A program made the translations under genes and the position numbers. The notes beneath the pieces are model-generated. The model saw only the letters and a list, made by a program, of their open reading frames with translations, had not been told where the DNA came from and did not search any database. Positions 7,616 through 17,391 of a stretch of 32,046 nucleotides of DNA are shown piece by piece. This DNA is from Gammaproteobacteria bacterium (GTDB lineage Bacteria > Pseudomonadota > Gammaproteobacteria > Xanthomonadales > Wenzhouxiangellaceae). The DNA lies in assembly GCA_003560975.1 (NCBI GenBank), contig PWJA01000116.1, positions 1 to 32,046 of the forward strand. The letters are read 5' to 3'. The number at the start of each line of letters is the position of its first letter. The stretch's first letter is position 1.

Positions 7616-9112
7616 ATGGCAAGCCTGATGCGCCGCGCCGCGATCGTTCTGGTGGCCGGGCTGCTCGGTGGCCCTGCCTGGGGCGACCGTGCCGATGAGC
7701 GCGAACAGTTCCGCCAGGCCTGGGAAGCGGCCGGCCGCGGTAATCAGGCGGCGCTGCGCGCGGCCATCGACTCCCTCCCGGACTATCCGCTGACCCCCTT
7801 CCTGGAAGCCGAACTCAAGCGCCAGCGCATCGATCGGGTGGAGAACGCCGAAATGTCGGTGTTTCTGGCTCGCTATCGCGACTGGTCCTTCGCCCCCGGC
7901 CTGGAAAGAACCTGGTTGCGCAGCCTCGGCCGGCGTGGCGATTTTGCCGCGCTGGTCCGGTACGGCCGCGAATCGAGCGACGCGGAAGTGCGCTGCTGGT
8001 TGGTGCGGGCCGATATCGAGGCCGGGCAGGACGATGGTCTGAACGATCGGGTGAGTGCCATGTGGCTGGTTGGTCGCTCGCAGCACGAGGCCTGCGATCC
8101 GGCGTTTGCGTGGTGGCGGGCGCGGGGATACCCGGAGGCGGGTCAGGGCTGGACCCGGTTCCAGATGGCCATGGAATCCGGCCAGACCGGCCTGGCCCGC
8201 TACCTTCGGCGCTATCTGAACCGAGCCGAACGGGAATGGGCGGAGCGCTGGCTGACCCTCCACGCGCGTCCCCAGCTGCTGATGCGACAGGTCCGCCAGT
8301 GGCCCGATGACGAAGTGGCCCGCTACCTGGCGTCGATCACCCTCCAGCGTCTGGCCCGCAGCGACTGGGATCAGGCCGATGGGTACTGGCGGCTTGTGCA
8401 GCGCCGGCTTGAATTCAGCGAGGCCGAGCGCGCGAGCATCGAGCGCGAGATCGCCCTGTTCCGGGCCGTTGCCCTGGACGTGGATGCACCGGCCGCGATC
8501 GACGCGCTCCCGGAGCGGGCCCTGGATCAGCAGATGCTGGAGTGGCGGGCCCGAGCGGCGATGGCGCACGGCAACTGGCCGGAGGTGCTGGAAAGCATCC
8601 GGCGCATGAGTCTGGCCGAGCAGGGTCAGGGCCGCTGGCGCTACTGGCGCGGCCGGGCGCTGGCCGCCATGGATCGCCCGGAGGCACTGGTGGCTTTCGG
8701 TTCGCTGGCCGGAGAGGCGACCTATCACGGTTTTCTTGCCGCGTCCCGGTTGGGACAGGACTTCAATCTGTGCGAGCAGGAACTGGCTGCCGATCCGCCC
8801 AGCCAGCGACGCCTGATGCGCGATGCGGAATTCGAGCGGGCGCTGGAGCTGTACCAGGTGGGCCTGATCAGCCACGCGCGGCGCACCTGGTCCAGCGTCT
8901 GGCGCCGCCTGAGCGCGGAGGAGCGGCATCAGGCCGCGCTGCTGGCGGCCGGATACGGCTGGCACGATCGGACCATTGCCGCTCTGGGGGCGTCCGGGGC
9001 GATGCGCGCCTATCCCTGGCGGTTCCCGATCATCGAGAAAAGCCGGGTCATGGCCTACAGCGAGCGCTGGCGGGTTGATCCGGCCCTGGTCTATGGACTG
9101 ATGCGGGCCTAA
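7616..9112 (+). pseudogene. slt: Soluble lytic transglycosylase (Slt70-type), 5' part up to a nonsense codon at the catalytic Glu
   Basis: The reading frame gives a signal peptide (MRRAAIVLVAGLLGG, cleavage near AWG-D) and then a long alpha-helical superhelix typical of the U and L domains of Slt70. It reaches the start of the catalytic domain at DPALVYGLMRA, then hits TAA at 9110-9112. In the family this position reads R-x-E-S-A, with Glu the general acid. Here the codons read CGG GCC TAA TCG GCG, so TAA replaces the expected GAA, one G-to-T change. The same frame continues without any shift through the rest of the domain. The combined length, about 647 codons, equals E. coli Slt (645). The start may be 7616 or 7628. 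This product would be inactive on its own. The cause is either a true inactivation or a base error in the sequence. Confidence 0.88.
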
Positions 9113-9118
9113 TCGGCG

Positions 9119-9559
9119 ATGCAGCCCGACGCGCTGTCGCCGGCCGGCGCGCGCGGCCTTTTGCAGCTGATGCCGGCTACGGCCGGTGCGGTGGCGCGCC
9201 GCAACGGACTGCCCTACAACGGGCGCGGCGACCTGATGGATCCGGCCGTCAACATCCCGCTCGGGATCGCGCATCTGGCCGAACTGCAGGAGCGTTTCGA
9301 CGATCAGTGGATCTTCGTGGCCGCCGCCTACAACGCCGGGATCAACGCCGTCAACCGCTGGCTCGACGATCGCCCGCGAACCGATCCGGACGTCTGGCTG
9401 GAAACCCTGCCGTTTTTCGAGACCCGCGATTACGTGCCCAGGGTGCTGGCGTTTGCCACGATTTACGAGTGGCAGCTGCAGCGCCCTCCGCAGGTGCTGG
9501 CCACCAATATCCTGCCCGGCCGGACGAATGCAGCGGCCCGGTTCCAGTGCAGCGAATAG
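9119..9559 (+). pseudogene. slt: Slt70-type transglycosylase, 3' part of the catalytic domain
   Basis: This segment is in frame with the upstream fragment and carries the rest of the lysozyme-like catalytic domain: ALSPAGARGLLQLMPATAG (motif II), the VNIPLGIAHL segment, AAYNAGINAVNRWL (motif III) and FETRDYVPRVLAF (motif IV). All later family motifs are intact and show no further stops or frameshifts, so any inactivation is recent. The ATG at 9119 has no ribosome-binding site, and without the N-terminal half of the active site a separate product would not be a working enzyme. It ends 69 nt before cca. Confidence 0.85.
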
Positions 9560-9628
9560 CGGGCCATTGCCGGTGGGGCGGAAAGCGCCAGCCGCCAACG
9601 TCCGGAAAAATCGTGCTGCGGGGCTGCC

Positions 9629-10894
9629 GTGACCGCTGAATCGGCCAACGACCCGGTGCTGGACGGCCTCGACATTTACCAGGTGGGCGGGGCGGTGCGC
9701 GATCGGCTGCTGGGGCTGGAGCCGGGCGATCGCGATCATGTCGTGGTCGGCAGCTCACCCGAGGAGATGATCCGGCGCGGGTTCCGAGCGGTCGGTCGCG
9801 ACTTCCCGGTCTTCTTGCATCCGCGCACGGGCGAGGAATACGCCCTGGCCCGCACCGAGCGCAAACAGGGACGCGGTTATCACGGCTTCGTTTTTCATAC
9901 CGGGCCGGATGTGACGCTGGCGGCGGACCTGGCCCGTCGCGATCTGACCATCAACGCGATGGCCTTGACGAGCGACGGGCGGCTGGTTGATCCCTACAAC
10001 GGCCGGATCGATCTGGAGCTGGGCATTTTGCGCCATGTTTCGGACGCGTTTCGCGAGGATCCGGTGCGGATTCTGCGACTGGCCCGCTTCGCCGCCCGTT
10101 TTCCGGACTTTTCGGTTGCCGATCCAACCGTCGCGGTGTGCCGCGAGATGGTGGCCGACGGGGAAGTCGCCCATCTCGTGCCCGAACGGGTCTGGCAGGA
10201 GATGAGCCGCGCTCTGATGTCCGTCCAGCCGTCGCGCTTCATCACCGTTTTGCGCGAGGTGGGCGCGCTGAAAGTCGTACTGCCGGAAGTCGACGCCCTG
10301 TTCGGCGTTCCGCAGGCGCCCGAGCATCACCCGGAAATCGACAGCGGCCGCCATACGCTGATGGTGCTGGAACAGGCCGCCGAGCTGGGCGGCGGGCTGC
10401 CTGCGCGGTTTGCCGCCCTGGTCCATGACCTGGGCAAGGCGGCCACGCCACCCGATCAGTGGCCGGCGCATCACGGTCACGAGCGTCGCGGCATCGACTT
10501 GATCCGATCGCTGTGCGAACGGCTCAGGGTTCCCAACGACTGCCGCGAGCTGGGCCTGCTGGTCGGGGAGTTTCATCTGCTGGTTCATCGCGCCGCGGAA
10601 CTGAGACCGGCGACCCTGGTGCGCCTGTTGGAGCGTCTCGACCTGTTCCGTCGACCGGAGCGGCTGGAACCCTTTCTGATCGCATGTCAGGCCGATTACT
10701 GCGGCCGTCTGGGTCTACAGAACCGGCCGTATCCGCAGGCAGAGCGAGTCCGGCGCGCGTTCGCTGCGGCACGGCAGGTCAAGGCTCGAAGCCTGGTGGA
10801 GCGCGGTCTGAAGGGTGCGGCGATCGGGGAAGGCCTGCGTCAGGAACGCATCGACCGGGTGCGGCGGGCGCTCCAGGAGGCCACCAGGGATTAA
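9629..10894 (+). CDS. cca: CCA-adding enzyme (tRNA nucleotidyltransferase) with HD domain
   Basis: A 421-residue class II CCA-adding enzyme of the multifunctional gammaproteobacterial type, which builds or repairs the 3' CCA of tRNAs. Visible parts are the nucleotidyltransferase motif [10 protein letters not shown] at 20-29, metal-binding DRD at 34-36, the [10 protein letters not shown] motif at 101-110, the template motif region [16 protein letters not shown], and an HD phosphohydrolase domain with H242 and H266-D267 (LVHDLGK). The start is GTG, with about 16 residues before the family's usual beginning; no better start lies downstream. The 3' end converges on the EAL gene, and the two stop codons share the palindrome TTAA. 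It follows the broken slt gene. Confidence 0.95.
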   Translation: MTAESANDPVLDGLDIYQVGGAVRDRLLGLEPGDRDHVVVGSSPEEMIRRGFRAVGRDFPVFLHPRTGEEYALARTERKQGRGYHGFVFHTGPDVTLAADLARRDLTINAMALTSDGRLVDPYNGRIDLELGILRHVSDAFREDPVRILRLARFAARFPDFSVADPTVAVCREMVADGEVAHLVPERVWQEMSRALMSVQPSRFITVLREVGALKVVLPEVDALFGVPQAPEHHPEIDSGRHTLMVLEQAAELGGGLPARFAALVHDLGKAATPPDQWPAHHGHERRGIDLIRSLCERLRVPNDCRELGLLVGEFHLLVHRAAELRPATLVRLLERLDLFRRPERLEPFLIACQADYCGRLGLQNRPYPQAERVRRAFAAARQVKARSLVERGLKGAAIGEGLRQERIDRVRRALQEATRD

Positions 10895-13059
10895 AACGCC
10901 GTGATGTGGCGTTTTTCCAGCATGTCCCGATACGCCGCCGCGGGCAGCGGTTTGCCGAGCAGAAACCCCTGCACGAAGTCGACGCGGCACTTGATCATGT
11001 ACCCCAGCTGCTCCCTGGTTTCCACTCCCTCGGCGACGACCTGCATGTCCAGACTGTGGATCAACTCGACGATGGCGTGCGTCAGGGCCAGCTGGCGATC
11101 ATCACCCTCGATGCCGGTGATGAAACTGCGGTCGAGCTTGACGTAGTCGACCTTGAGCCGCTGCAGGTGGGCCAGCGCGCTGTAGCCGGTGCCGAAATCA
11201 TCCAGGCTGACCTTGATCCCGCGTTCGCGCAATCGACCGATCGTTTCCAGCCCGGCCTCGAAGTCGCTGATGGCGCTGTTTTCGGTGATTTCGAGGTTGA
11301 CGAATTCCGGCGAGACGCCGTGCCGTGCGCAGATCTCGCTCAGCCGATCGGGAAGATCGGGCTGCACGAAGCGCTGGGGCGAAACGTTGATCGAAACGGT
11401 CACGGGAGACAGCGCCAGGTCGGCGTGCCAGTCGGCCAGTTGGGCGACCGCGCTGTCGAAAAGCTGCTCTTCCAGTTCGTCGAGGACGCCCAACGCGGAG
11501 GCGTCCTGGAGAAAATAGGCTGGACTGAGCAGACCGCGTTCCGGATGTTCCCAGCGCAGCAGGGCCTCGAAGCCGATGATGCAGCGCTGGCGGATGCTGA
11601 TCAGGGGCTGGTAGAACAGCTTGAACTGCTTTCGCTTGTGGGCGCGCCGCAGCTCGCTTTCCACCTGCAGCATGTCGCGAGGTTCGGGTTGATCCGTTCT
11701 CGATCGGTGCAGCAGGAGGTCGTCGCCGCCCGCGGCTGCCTGGATCTGGGCGCGTTCGGCGTACTGGATCAGGTCGGCCGCGGTGGTTGCATCATCCGGC
11801 GCAAAACTCAATCCGCCGCTGGCCTTGAGAACCAGCTCGTGGCCGTTGTGCTTGAATGGTTGTCGGACGTGCTTGAGGATGCTGGTGGCATGCGCGATCG
11901 CCCGCTCGCGCCGCCGGATGTCCGGCATCAGGATCAGAAAATCGCGTTCGCCGGTGCGACCCAGCAGGAAGCGCTGAGGCTGTCGGTCCCGGATTCGACG
12001 GGTCAATTTCCGCACCAGGTCTTCGGTCTGGCGCCAGCCCATGGCTTCACTGACCACCTTGAATCTGTGCAGACCCAGGGCCAGGATGCCGATCTGGCTT
12101 TCCGGCTTGTCGCGCAGGTTCAGGATTTCGCGACCCAGCAGGTCCTGCATCTGGCGCCGATTGGGCAGTCCGGTAGCGGGATCGTGCGTGCGAAAGTAGA
12201 GCAGCCGCCGTTCGGCAGCCCGGGCCTGATCCCGGGCCGAACTGACCCTGCGCTGCTCGGTCTCGAGCAGCCAGATCACGCTGCTCAGGGCGATGGTCAT
12301 CAGCAGCAACAGCCCGACCAGGCCGACATACTGGCTGTGCGGGAGGAAGGTTTCCTGGACCACCATCCAGGTGGTCAAGCCGGCGCTGTAGACCAGGTGC
12401 AGGCCGTACGCGCCGAACGAAAGCACCGCAACCAGCGGGCTGATCTGGAATTCGGTTGCCTGGCTGCGGGCCCTGAACATGACCAGCGAGAGCGCGATGT
12501 AGGTGGCGCCGCCCAGGAGGTAGGGAATGGCGTAGCGCACGCCGTGGGCCGGTCCGGTCAGTCCCCGAGCGGCAAGCCATCCGGCCAGCAGCGCCAGCAG
12601 CAGACCGGCGCAGGCGCCGGCGATGATCCGTTGCGGCTCGCGTCGGATGCGGAACGATTTCAGGCGAATGCCGCCGTGAATCCCCAGCCATAGCCAGATC
12701 AGGTGCGGAGGAAGGGCGGTGAGCGCGACCAGGGAGAACAACTGGCGGGGCAGTCCCAGGGGGTCGCCGTGCTGGCTGAGCGCCAGGCTCACGGCGCCGC
12801 CGATCAGCGAGACCGTCAGGGCCGAGAACGACAGCGCCAGCTGCAGCAGGTAACGCTGCCGACGCGAGCGCAGGAACAGCCAAAGCAGAACCGCGAGCAG
12901 CAAGCTTGCCAGGCCCTGAGCCAGCTGGTTGGCGATGGCAAAATCGAAGGATGACAAGGTGTTGACGGGACTCTCCGTTTGCTCTCTTGCGCGGTGGGTC
13001 CCGGCCGAGCGCGGACTCGGGTTGGGCGGGCCTGCCCGGATGATCCAAAACCATTCCAA
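10891..13059 (-). CDS. Membrane-bound c-di-GMP phosphodiesterase: 7TM, degenerate GGDEF, EAL
   Basis: The protein has seven hydrophobic segments in its first 260 or so residues, a short coiled-coil linker ([20 protein letters not shown]), a GGDEF-type domain beginning at [12 protein letters not shown], and a C-terminal EAL domain. The GGDEF active site is degenerate: the loop reads GRTGERDF where GGDEF is expected, so it should not make c-di-GMP. The EAL domain looks active: [42 protein letters not shown] and VQGFLLGKP are all present. It most likely degrades c-di-GMP at the inner membrane in response to a signal sensed by the 7TM part. The start is unsure. The longest ORF begins with TTG at 13059, but the first 30 or so residues look non-native, and TTG 12957 would open straight into TM1. 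It diverges from the RND operon. Confidence 0.9.
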   Translation of the reverse strand: MEWFWIIRAGPPNPSPRSAGTHRAREQTESPVNTLSSFDFAIANQLAQGLASLLLAVLLWLFLRSRRQRYLLQLALSFSALTVSLIGGAVSLALSQHGDPLGLPRQLFSLVALTALPPHLIWLWLGIHGGIRLKSFRIRREPQRIIAGACAGLLLALLAGWLAARGLTGPAHGVRYAIPYLLGGATYIALSLVMFRARSQATEFQISPLVAVLSFGAYGLHLVYSAGLTTWMVVQETFLPHSQYVGLVGLLLLMTIALSSVIWLLETEQRRVSSARDQARAAERRLLYFRTHDPATGLPNRRQMQDLLGREILNLRDKPESQIGILALGLHRFKVVSEAMGWRQTEDLVRKLTRRIRDRQPQRFLLGRTGERDFLILMPDIRRRERAIAHATSILKHVRQPFKHNGHELVLKASGGLSFAPDDATTAADLIQYAERAQIQAAAGGDDLLLHRSRTDQPEPRDMLQVESELRRAHKRKQFKLFYQPLISIRQRCIIGFEALLRWEHPERGLLSPAYFLQDASALGVLDELEEQLFDSAVAQLADWHADLALSPVTVSINVSPQRFVQPDLPDRLSEICARHGVSPEFVNLEITENSAISDFEAGLETIGRLRERGIKVSLDDFGTGYSALAHLQRLKVDYVKLDRSFITGIEGDDRQLALTHAIVELIHSLDMQVVAEGVETREQLGYMIKCRVDFVQGFLLGKPLPAAAYRDMLEKRHITAF

Positions 13060-13158
13060 CCTATAATCAATGTAACCGAAGCGACGCCTTGTTTGTCATC
13101 ACGATTGAATGATTGATTTGTGATGGGGTCGGAACAATGCGGGCCTTCACAAAAGTCG

Positions 13159-13188
13159 TTGACAGTGTCGGTACCGGCTTCTGATAGC
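13159..13188 (+). promoter_or_regulatory. Probable sigma70 promoter of the RND operon
   Basis: A perfect -35 TTGACA (13159-13164) is followed after 18 nt by GATAGC (13183-13188), a weak but plausible -10. Transcription would begin about 24 nt before the GTG start of the RND gene, leaving room for its GGAGG site at 13206-13210. No clear operator palindrome overlaps it. Confidence 0.5.
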
Positions 13189-13219
13189 CTTGTTCGGCTT
13201 TCTTTGGAGGATACAGTCA

Positions 13220-16200
13220 GTGCCCGTAACCAGACTCGCGCTGAGCAACCCGGTCGCCGTGGCGGTGGGTTGCATTCTGCTGGTGATTTTCGGGCTGCTC
13301 AGCCTCAGCCGCCTGCCGGTGCAGATGACGCCCAACATCGATCGCCCGACGATCAGCATCAGCACCGGCTGGCGCGCTGCCGCGCCTTCGGAAATCGAAT
13401 CGGAAATCATCGAGCCGCAGGAAAACCAGCTGCGCGACGTCCCGGGCCTGCAGCGCATGACGTCAACGGCCAGCCAGGGCCGAGCCTCGATCAACCTGGA
13501 GTTCGACGTCAACGCCGACTTGAATCGAGCGCTGATCGAAGTCATCAATCGCCTGAACCAGGTTCCGCGCTACCCGGCCGATGCCAGTGAGCCGACCGTG
13601 CGGGTGGGCTCTGATCAGTTCGGCGACACCATCGCCTGGTTTGCGATCCGCCCGATGCCGGGCAACACGCGCCCCATCATCGAGTATCAGGATTTCGTCG
13701 ACGAGGTGGTCAAGGAGCGGGTGGAGCGCATTCCCGGCGTGTCATCGGCCAATCCGCGCGGCGGTCGCCAGTTTGAAGTCCGGATCACCTTCGACCCTTT
13801 CCAGGCAGCCGCCATCGGCGTCGATCTGACCCGGGTCGGCCAGCGCCTGGGTCAGAACGCCGACGTTTCCGGTGGCTTCCAGGAGGTCGGCCGGCGCCAG
13901 TTCACCCTGCGTTTTGCCGGCCAGTACCAGATATCCGACCTGGAAAACCTGGTCCTGGAGTGGCGCGACGGTCGCCCCGTATTCCTCGGCGACGTGGCCA
14001 CGGTGGAGCGCACCATGCGCGACTCGAGTGGTGTCATGACCCAGAACGGCGGTCCATCGATCGCGATGAACGTGATCTCCGAGCCGGGCGTCAACGTTCT
14101 CGAGGTCATGGCCGAACTTCAGTCGGTGATCGAAGAACTTCGCCAGACCCATCTCGAACCGGCCGGTCTTTCGATCACCCAGGTCTCCGACGATACGATC
14201 TACATCCGCCAGTCGATCGCCATGGTGGCGACCAATCTGCTGCTGGGGATGAGCCTGGCCATCGTGGTGTTGTGGTGGTTCTTCCGCAAGATGCGTGCGA
14301 CGCTGATGGTCGCGCTGGCCATTCCCCTGTGTCTGTGTTTTGCGTTCCTGGTTCTGGACGGTGCGGGTCGAACGCTCAACGTGATCTCGCTGGCCGGCCT
14401 GGCGTTCGCCGTGGGAATGGTGCTCGATGCGGCGATTGTCGTGCTGGAAAACATCGTTCGGCAGCGCGAGATGGGACGAGCACCGCTGGAAGCATCGGAT
14501 CGCGGCACCGGGCAGGTCTACGGTGCTCTGCTGGCCTCGACCGCCACCACCGTGGCGATCTTCGTGCCGGTGATTTTTCTCCAGGACGAGGCCGGCCAGC
14601 TGTTTGCCGATCTGGCCGTGGTCATTTCGGCGGCCATCGTCTGTTCGCTGCTGGTCGCCATCATCGTGCTGCCGGCGGCAAGCTATCGTCTGCTCGGTGA
14701 CGCTACCCTGGTCGACCGCAAGGCCGGCTGGTGGCAGGCGGCGACGGGTGTGATAATGAAAATGACCGATACGCCGCGCCGCCGCTGGAGCTGGATCGGA
14801 GGCCTGACCGTCGTCCCCATCCTGATCGGCGTTCTCCTGTTGCCGCCGGCCGATTACCTGCCGGAAGGCCAGCGCAACTTCATCTTCGGCTTCATCCAGA
14901 CCCCGTCCGGGATGGGCCCGGAAACCGCGGAGCGTGAGCTGGTCGATGTGATCAACGAACGCCTGATGCCGTTTCTGGAGGGGGAGCGCGAGCCGAAGAT
15001 TGCCAACAGCTTTCTCGGGTTTTTCGGCAGCGGCGCCTTCTTCGGCATTCGCGCCGAGCGCGACGAAGACGTCGATCGGCTGGTGGAGGTCGTCAACAAC
15101 GAAATCCTGGTCGGTTTCCCGGACACCTTCGGCCGCGCCAACCGATCGCCGATCTTTGGCGGGCGCGGCAGCCGCCGGATCGATGTCGACCTGCAGGCGG
15201 CCGACGTCGAGGACCTGCTCGAAGCCGGGCAGCTGGGTTTCAGCCTGGTTCAGCGCGCGCTGCCCGGAGCCACGGTCCGGCCGGTACCGGGGCTGGAGCT
15301 GGCCGAGCCGGAACTTCGCCTGGTGCCCGACGATCGCCGCATCGCCGAGCTGGGCTGGACCCGCGGCGACGTGGCCAATCTGACCCGCGCGCTCGGCAGC
15401 GGGACCTACCTGGGGGATTACTTCGACGGAGATCGGCGCCTCGATGTCATCCTGCGCGGCGAAGAGTGGGTGACGCCGGAAGAACTGATGGGCATTCCCT
15501 TGCACACCCCGTCGGGGCGCGTGGCCACCCTCGGCGAGCTGACCCGCCTGGAGATGACCGCGGGCCCGAACCAGATCCGTCGCGTCGATCGCCGTCGGAC
15601 CCTGTCGCTGCAGGTCACCCCGCCGTCGGGCATGCCGATGGAAACCGCCATCGAAACCCTGCGCAGCGAGGTCGAGCCGCAATTGCGCGCAGCCCTGCCG
15701 GCCGACGGCGTGATCACCTATCGGGGCACCGCCGAAGCCCTGGGCGAGACCCTGCGCAACCTGGCCGGCAGCTTCATCCTGGCCGTGGTGATTCTCTATC
15801 TGCTCATTTCGGCCCTGTTCCGATCCTTCCGTGACTCGGTGCTGGTCTTGATGACCATACCGATGGCCACCGTGGGCGGAATCATCGCGCTGCGGGTGAC
15901 CGGCTGGCTGACCGGTCAGGCAATGGACATGTTGACCATGATCGGGTTCGTCATCCTGCTCGGCCTGGTCGTCAACAACGCCATCTTGCTGGTCTACCGC
16001 GCGCGCGACGGCGAGCGCGACGGCCTGAGCCGCCGCGAGGCGGTGGAAACCGCCGTGCGACTGCGGCTGCGTCCGATCCTGATGAGCACGTTCACCAGCC
16101 TGTTCGGGATGATGCCGTTGCTGCTGCTGCCCGGGGCCGGGACGGAACTTTATCGCGGGCTGGCTGCCGTCATAGTAGGAGGAATGGCGTTGAGTGCGCT

Positions 16201-16285
16201 GTTTACCCTGATCCTGCTGCCCAGCCTGCTCAGGGTCAATGAAGACAAGGTTCGTGCGCCCGAGGGCGACGTGGTGCCGGCGTGA
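13220..16285 (+). CDS. RND superfamily efflux pump, inner-membrane subunit
   Basis: A 1021-residue RND transporter with the usual duplicated layout: TM1, a large periplasmic loop, a TM cluster, a second periplasmic loop and a closing TM cluster. Family marks include SRLPVQMTPNIDRPTI after TM1 and the TM4 segment GMVLDAAIVVLENI. The start is GTG 13220 (PVTRLALSNPVAVAVG), 9 nt after GGAGG; the track's TTG is 30 nt upstream of this and would overlap the ribosome site. TM4 keeps one Asp (LDAA) where AcrB has two, and TM10 reads GLVVNNAILLV where AcrB has lysine. The classical Asp-Asp-Lys relay is therefore incomplete, as in some non-AcrB branches. The adaptor gene follows directly; pump-before-adaptor is the reverse of the acrAB order. 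No TolC-like gene is nearby. Substrates are unknown. Confidence 0.93.
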   Translation: MPVTRLALSNPVAVAVGCILLVIFGLLSLSRLPVQMTPNIDRPTISISTGWRAAAPSEIESEIIEPQENQLRDVPGLQRMTSTASQGRASINLEFDVNADLNRALIEVINRLNQVPRYPADASEPTVRVGSDQFGDTIAWFAIRPMPGNTRPIIEYQDFVDEVVKERVERIPGVSSANPRGGRQFEVRITFDPFQAAAIGVDLTRVGQRLGQNADVSGGFQEVGRRQFTLRFAGQYQISDLENLVLEWRDGRPVFLGDVATVERTMRDSSGVMTQNGGPSIAMNVISEPGVNVLEVMAELQSVIEELRQTHLEPAGLSITQVSDDTIYIRQSIAMVATNLLLGMSLAIVVLWWFFRKMRATLMVALAIPLCLCFAFLVLDGAGRTLNVISLAGLAFAVGMVLDAAIVVLENIVRQREMGRAPLEASDRGTGQVYGALLASTATTVAIFVPVIFLQDEAGQLFADLAVVISAAIVCSLLVAIIVLPAASYRLLGDATLVDRKAGWWQAATGVIMKMTDTPRRRWSWIGGLTVVPILIGVLLLPPADYLPEGQRNFIFGFIQTPSGMGPETAERELVDVINERLMPFLEGEREPKIANSFLGFFGSGAFFGIRAERDEDVDRLVEVVNNEILVGFPDTFGRANRSPIFGGRGSRRIDVDLQAADVEDLLEAGQLGFSLVQRALPGATVRPVPGLELAEPELRLVPDDRRIAELGWTRGDVANLTRALGSGTYLGDYFDGDRRLDVILRGEEWVTPEELMGIPLHTPSGRVATLGELTRLEMTAGPNQIRRVDRRRTLSLQVTPPSGMPMETAIETLRSEVEPQLRAALPADGVITYRGTAEALGETLRNLAGSFILAVVILYLLISALFRSFRDSVLVLMTIPMATVGGIIALRVTGWLTGQAMDMLTMIGFVILLGLVVNNAILLVYRARDGERDGLSRREAVETAVRLRLRPILMSTFTSLFGMMPLLLLPGAGTELYRGLAAVIVGGMALSALFTLILLPSLLRVNEDKVRAPEGDVVPA

Positions 16286-16296
16286 GGAGTATGAGC

Positions 16297-17328
16297 ATGA
16301 AAAGCAAAGTGGGCGCGGTGCTGTTGACCGCGATATTGATCTCGTCGGCCCAGGCCCAGTTCGGTGGGGCCTCTCCGGTTGAATTGAGCGAGGCCCGCGT
16401 GACCATGATGTCGCCCACCATGCAGGTTGCCGGCACCGTCGTGTCACGCTCCGACGCGTTCCTGTCGGCTGAAGTCGAGGGCCGTCTCATCGAGGTCGCC
16501 GATGTCGGCAGCCGAGTTGAAGCCGGGGCGACGGTGGCCCGGATTGAAGACACGACGCTGCGCCTGCGTGCCCAGGAGCTGGCCGCCGAGATGACCCGCG
16601 CCGAGGCCCGCTTGCGTTTCCTCGAGGCCGAGCTGCTTCGCTTCGAGCGTCTGGCCGAAACCAACCTGGCCGCGCTCAGCCAGATCGAGCAGACCCGTTC
16701 GGAGCGGGACGTGGCGACCGGTGACCTGGCGGTGGTGCGGAGCCGTCTGAACCAGATCGAGGACCAGATCGAGCGCACCCGAATCACGGCGCCTTTTCCC
16801 GGCGTGATTGCCGAGCGGGTCAGTCAGGCCGGCGAGCGCGTCGCCACCGGGACCCGCGTGGTCCGACTGGTCAATCCGGACAGCCTGGAAGTGGTCGCGC
16901 GCGCGCCGTTGAACTATTTTCGTTTCGTCAAGGCCGGCGACGAACTCGGCGTGAGCGTGGCCGGTGATGAGCTGCTCGCGCCGGTCCGAACGGTGGTCAG
17001 CGTGGGTGATGAGGCCCGCCACGTGTTCGAGCTGCGCCTGGACATGGAAGAGCCGTTGCCGGTGGGCCAGACCGTGCGGGTCACGATTCCCACCGCGAAC
17101 GTGCGCGAAGTCCTGGCGGTTCCGCGCGATGCCCTGGTGCTGCGCGGCGACGGGATCACCGTGTTCATCGTCGACGAAGAAAACAAGGCCCGCCGCATCC
17201 GGGTAACGACCGGGATCGGTACCGGGGACTGGATCGAAGTTGCCGGCCCCATCCAGGAAGGCGATCGCGTGGTCATTCCCGGCAACGCGCGCCTGCGGCC
17301 GGGTCAGGAAGTCAGCGTTCGCGGCTGA
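16297..17328 (+). CDS. RND efflux periplasmic adaptor (membrane fusion protein)
   Basis: A protein of about 343 residues that links the RND pump to an outer-membrane channel. It has a signal peptide (cleavage SAQA-Q), a split biotinyl-lipoyl domain (VSRSDAFLSAEVEGRL and RITAPFPGVIAERV), an intervening alpha hairpin rich in Glu/Arg/Leu heptads (about residues 85-155), and a beta-barrel plus membrane-proximal domain (VLAVPRDALVLRGDG, GDWIEVAGPIQEGDRVV). There is no lipobox cysteine, so it should be anchored only by protein contacts. Two in-frame ATGs compete: 16291, only 1 nt from AGGAG, and 16297, 7 nt from it; the latter is preferred. It starts 11 nt after the RND stop, so both are one operon. 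The 3' side holds a small hairpin and a Fur-like site. Confidence 0.93.
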   Translation: MKSKVGAVLLTAILISSAQAQFGGASPVELSEARVTMMSPTMQVAGTVVSRSDAFLSAEVEGRLIEVADVGSRVEAGATVARIEDTTLRLRAQELAAEMTRAEARLRFLEAELLRFERLAETNLAALSQIEQTRSERDVATGDLAVVRSRLNQIEDQIERTRITAPFPGVIAERVSQAGERVATGTRVVRLVNPDSLEVVARAPLNYFRFVKAGDELGVSVAGDELLAPVRTVVSVGDEARHVFELRLDMEEPLPVGQTVRVTIPTANVREVLAVPRDALVLRGDGITVFIVDEENKARRIRVTTGIGTGDWIEVAGPIQEGDRVVIPGNARLRPGQEVSVRG

Positions 17329-17370
17329 ACGTGCGAAGCCACAGGAACGGTCTCCGAGTGGATGGCGGTC

Positions 17371-17386
17371 ACCGGGCTTGCCCGGT
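17371..17386. other. Perfect hairpin after the RND operon
   Basis: ACCGGGC-TT-GCCCGGT is a perfect 7-bp inverted repeat 42 nt past the adaptor stop, in the 82-nt convergent gap. It lacks a following T run on either strand, so it is not a classical intrinsic terminator. It may block 3' exonuclease decay or act with Rho. Confidence 0.4.
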
Positions 17387-17391
17387 CTCAC

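Noticed and set aside
9110-9112. Selenocysteine, pyrrolysine or alternative genetic code at the slt stop
   Set aside because: The codon is TAA, not TGA or TAG; no recoding hairpin is evident and TAA ends other genes here normally.
7595-9739. N-terminal extension of the 989-aa ORF ending in TauE
   Set aside because: It is antisense to the transglycosylase gene; the TauE fold begins at ATG 7594.
10459-12693. 744-aa plus-strand ORF
   Set aside because: Shadow of cca in another frame and antisense of the EAL gene; no recognisable domain.
13742-16447. 901-aa minus-strand ORF
   Set aside because: Antisense shadow of the RND gene; rich in His/Gln/Asp as expected for the complement of hydrophobic codons.
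17371-17386. Hairpin as an intrinsic terminator
   Set aside because: The stem is perfect but no T run follows on either strand, so it is kept only as an unclassified hairpin.
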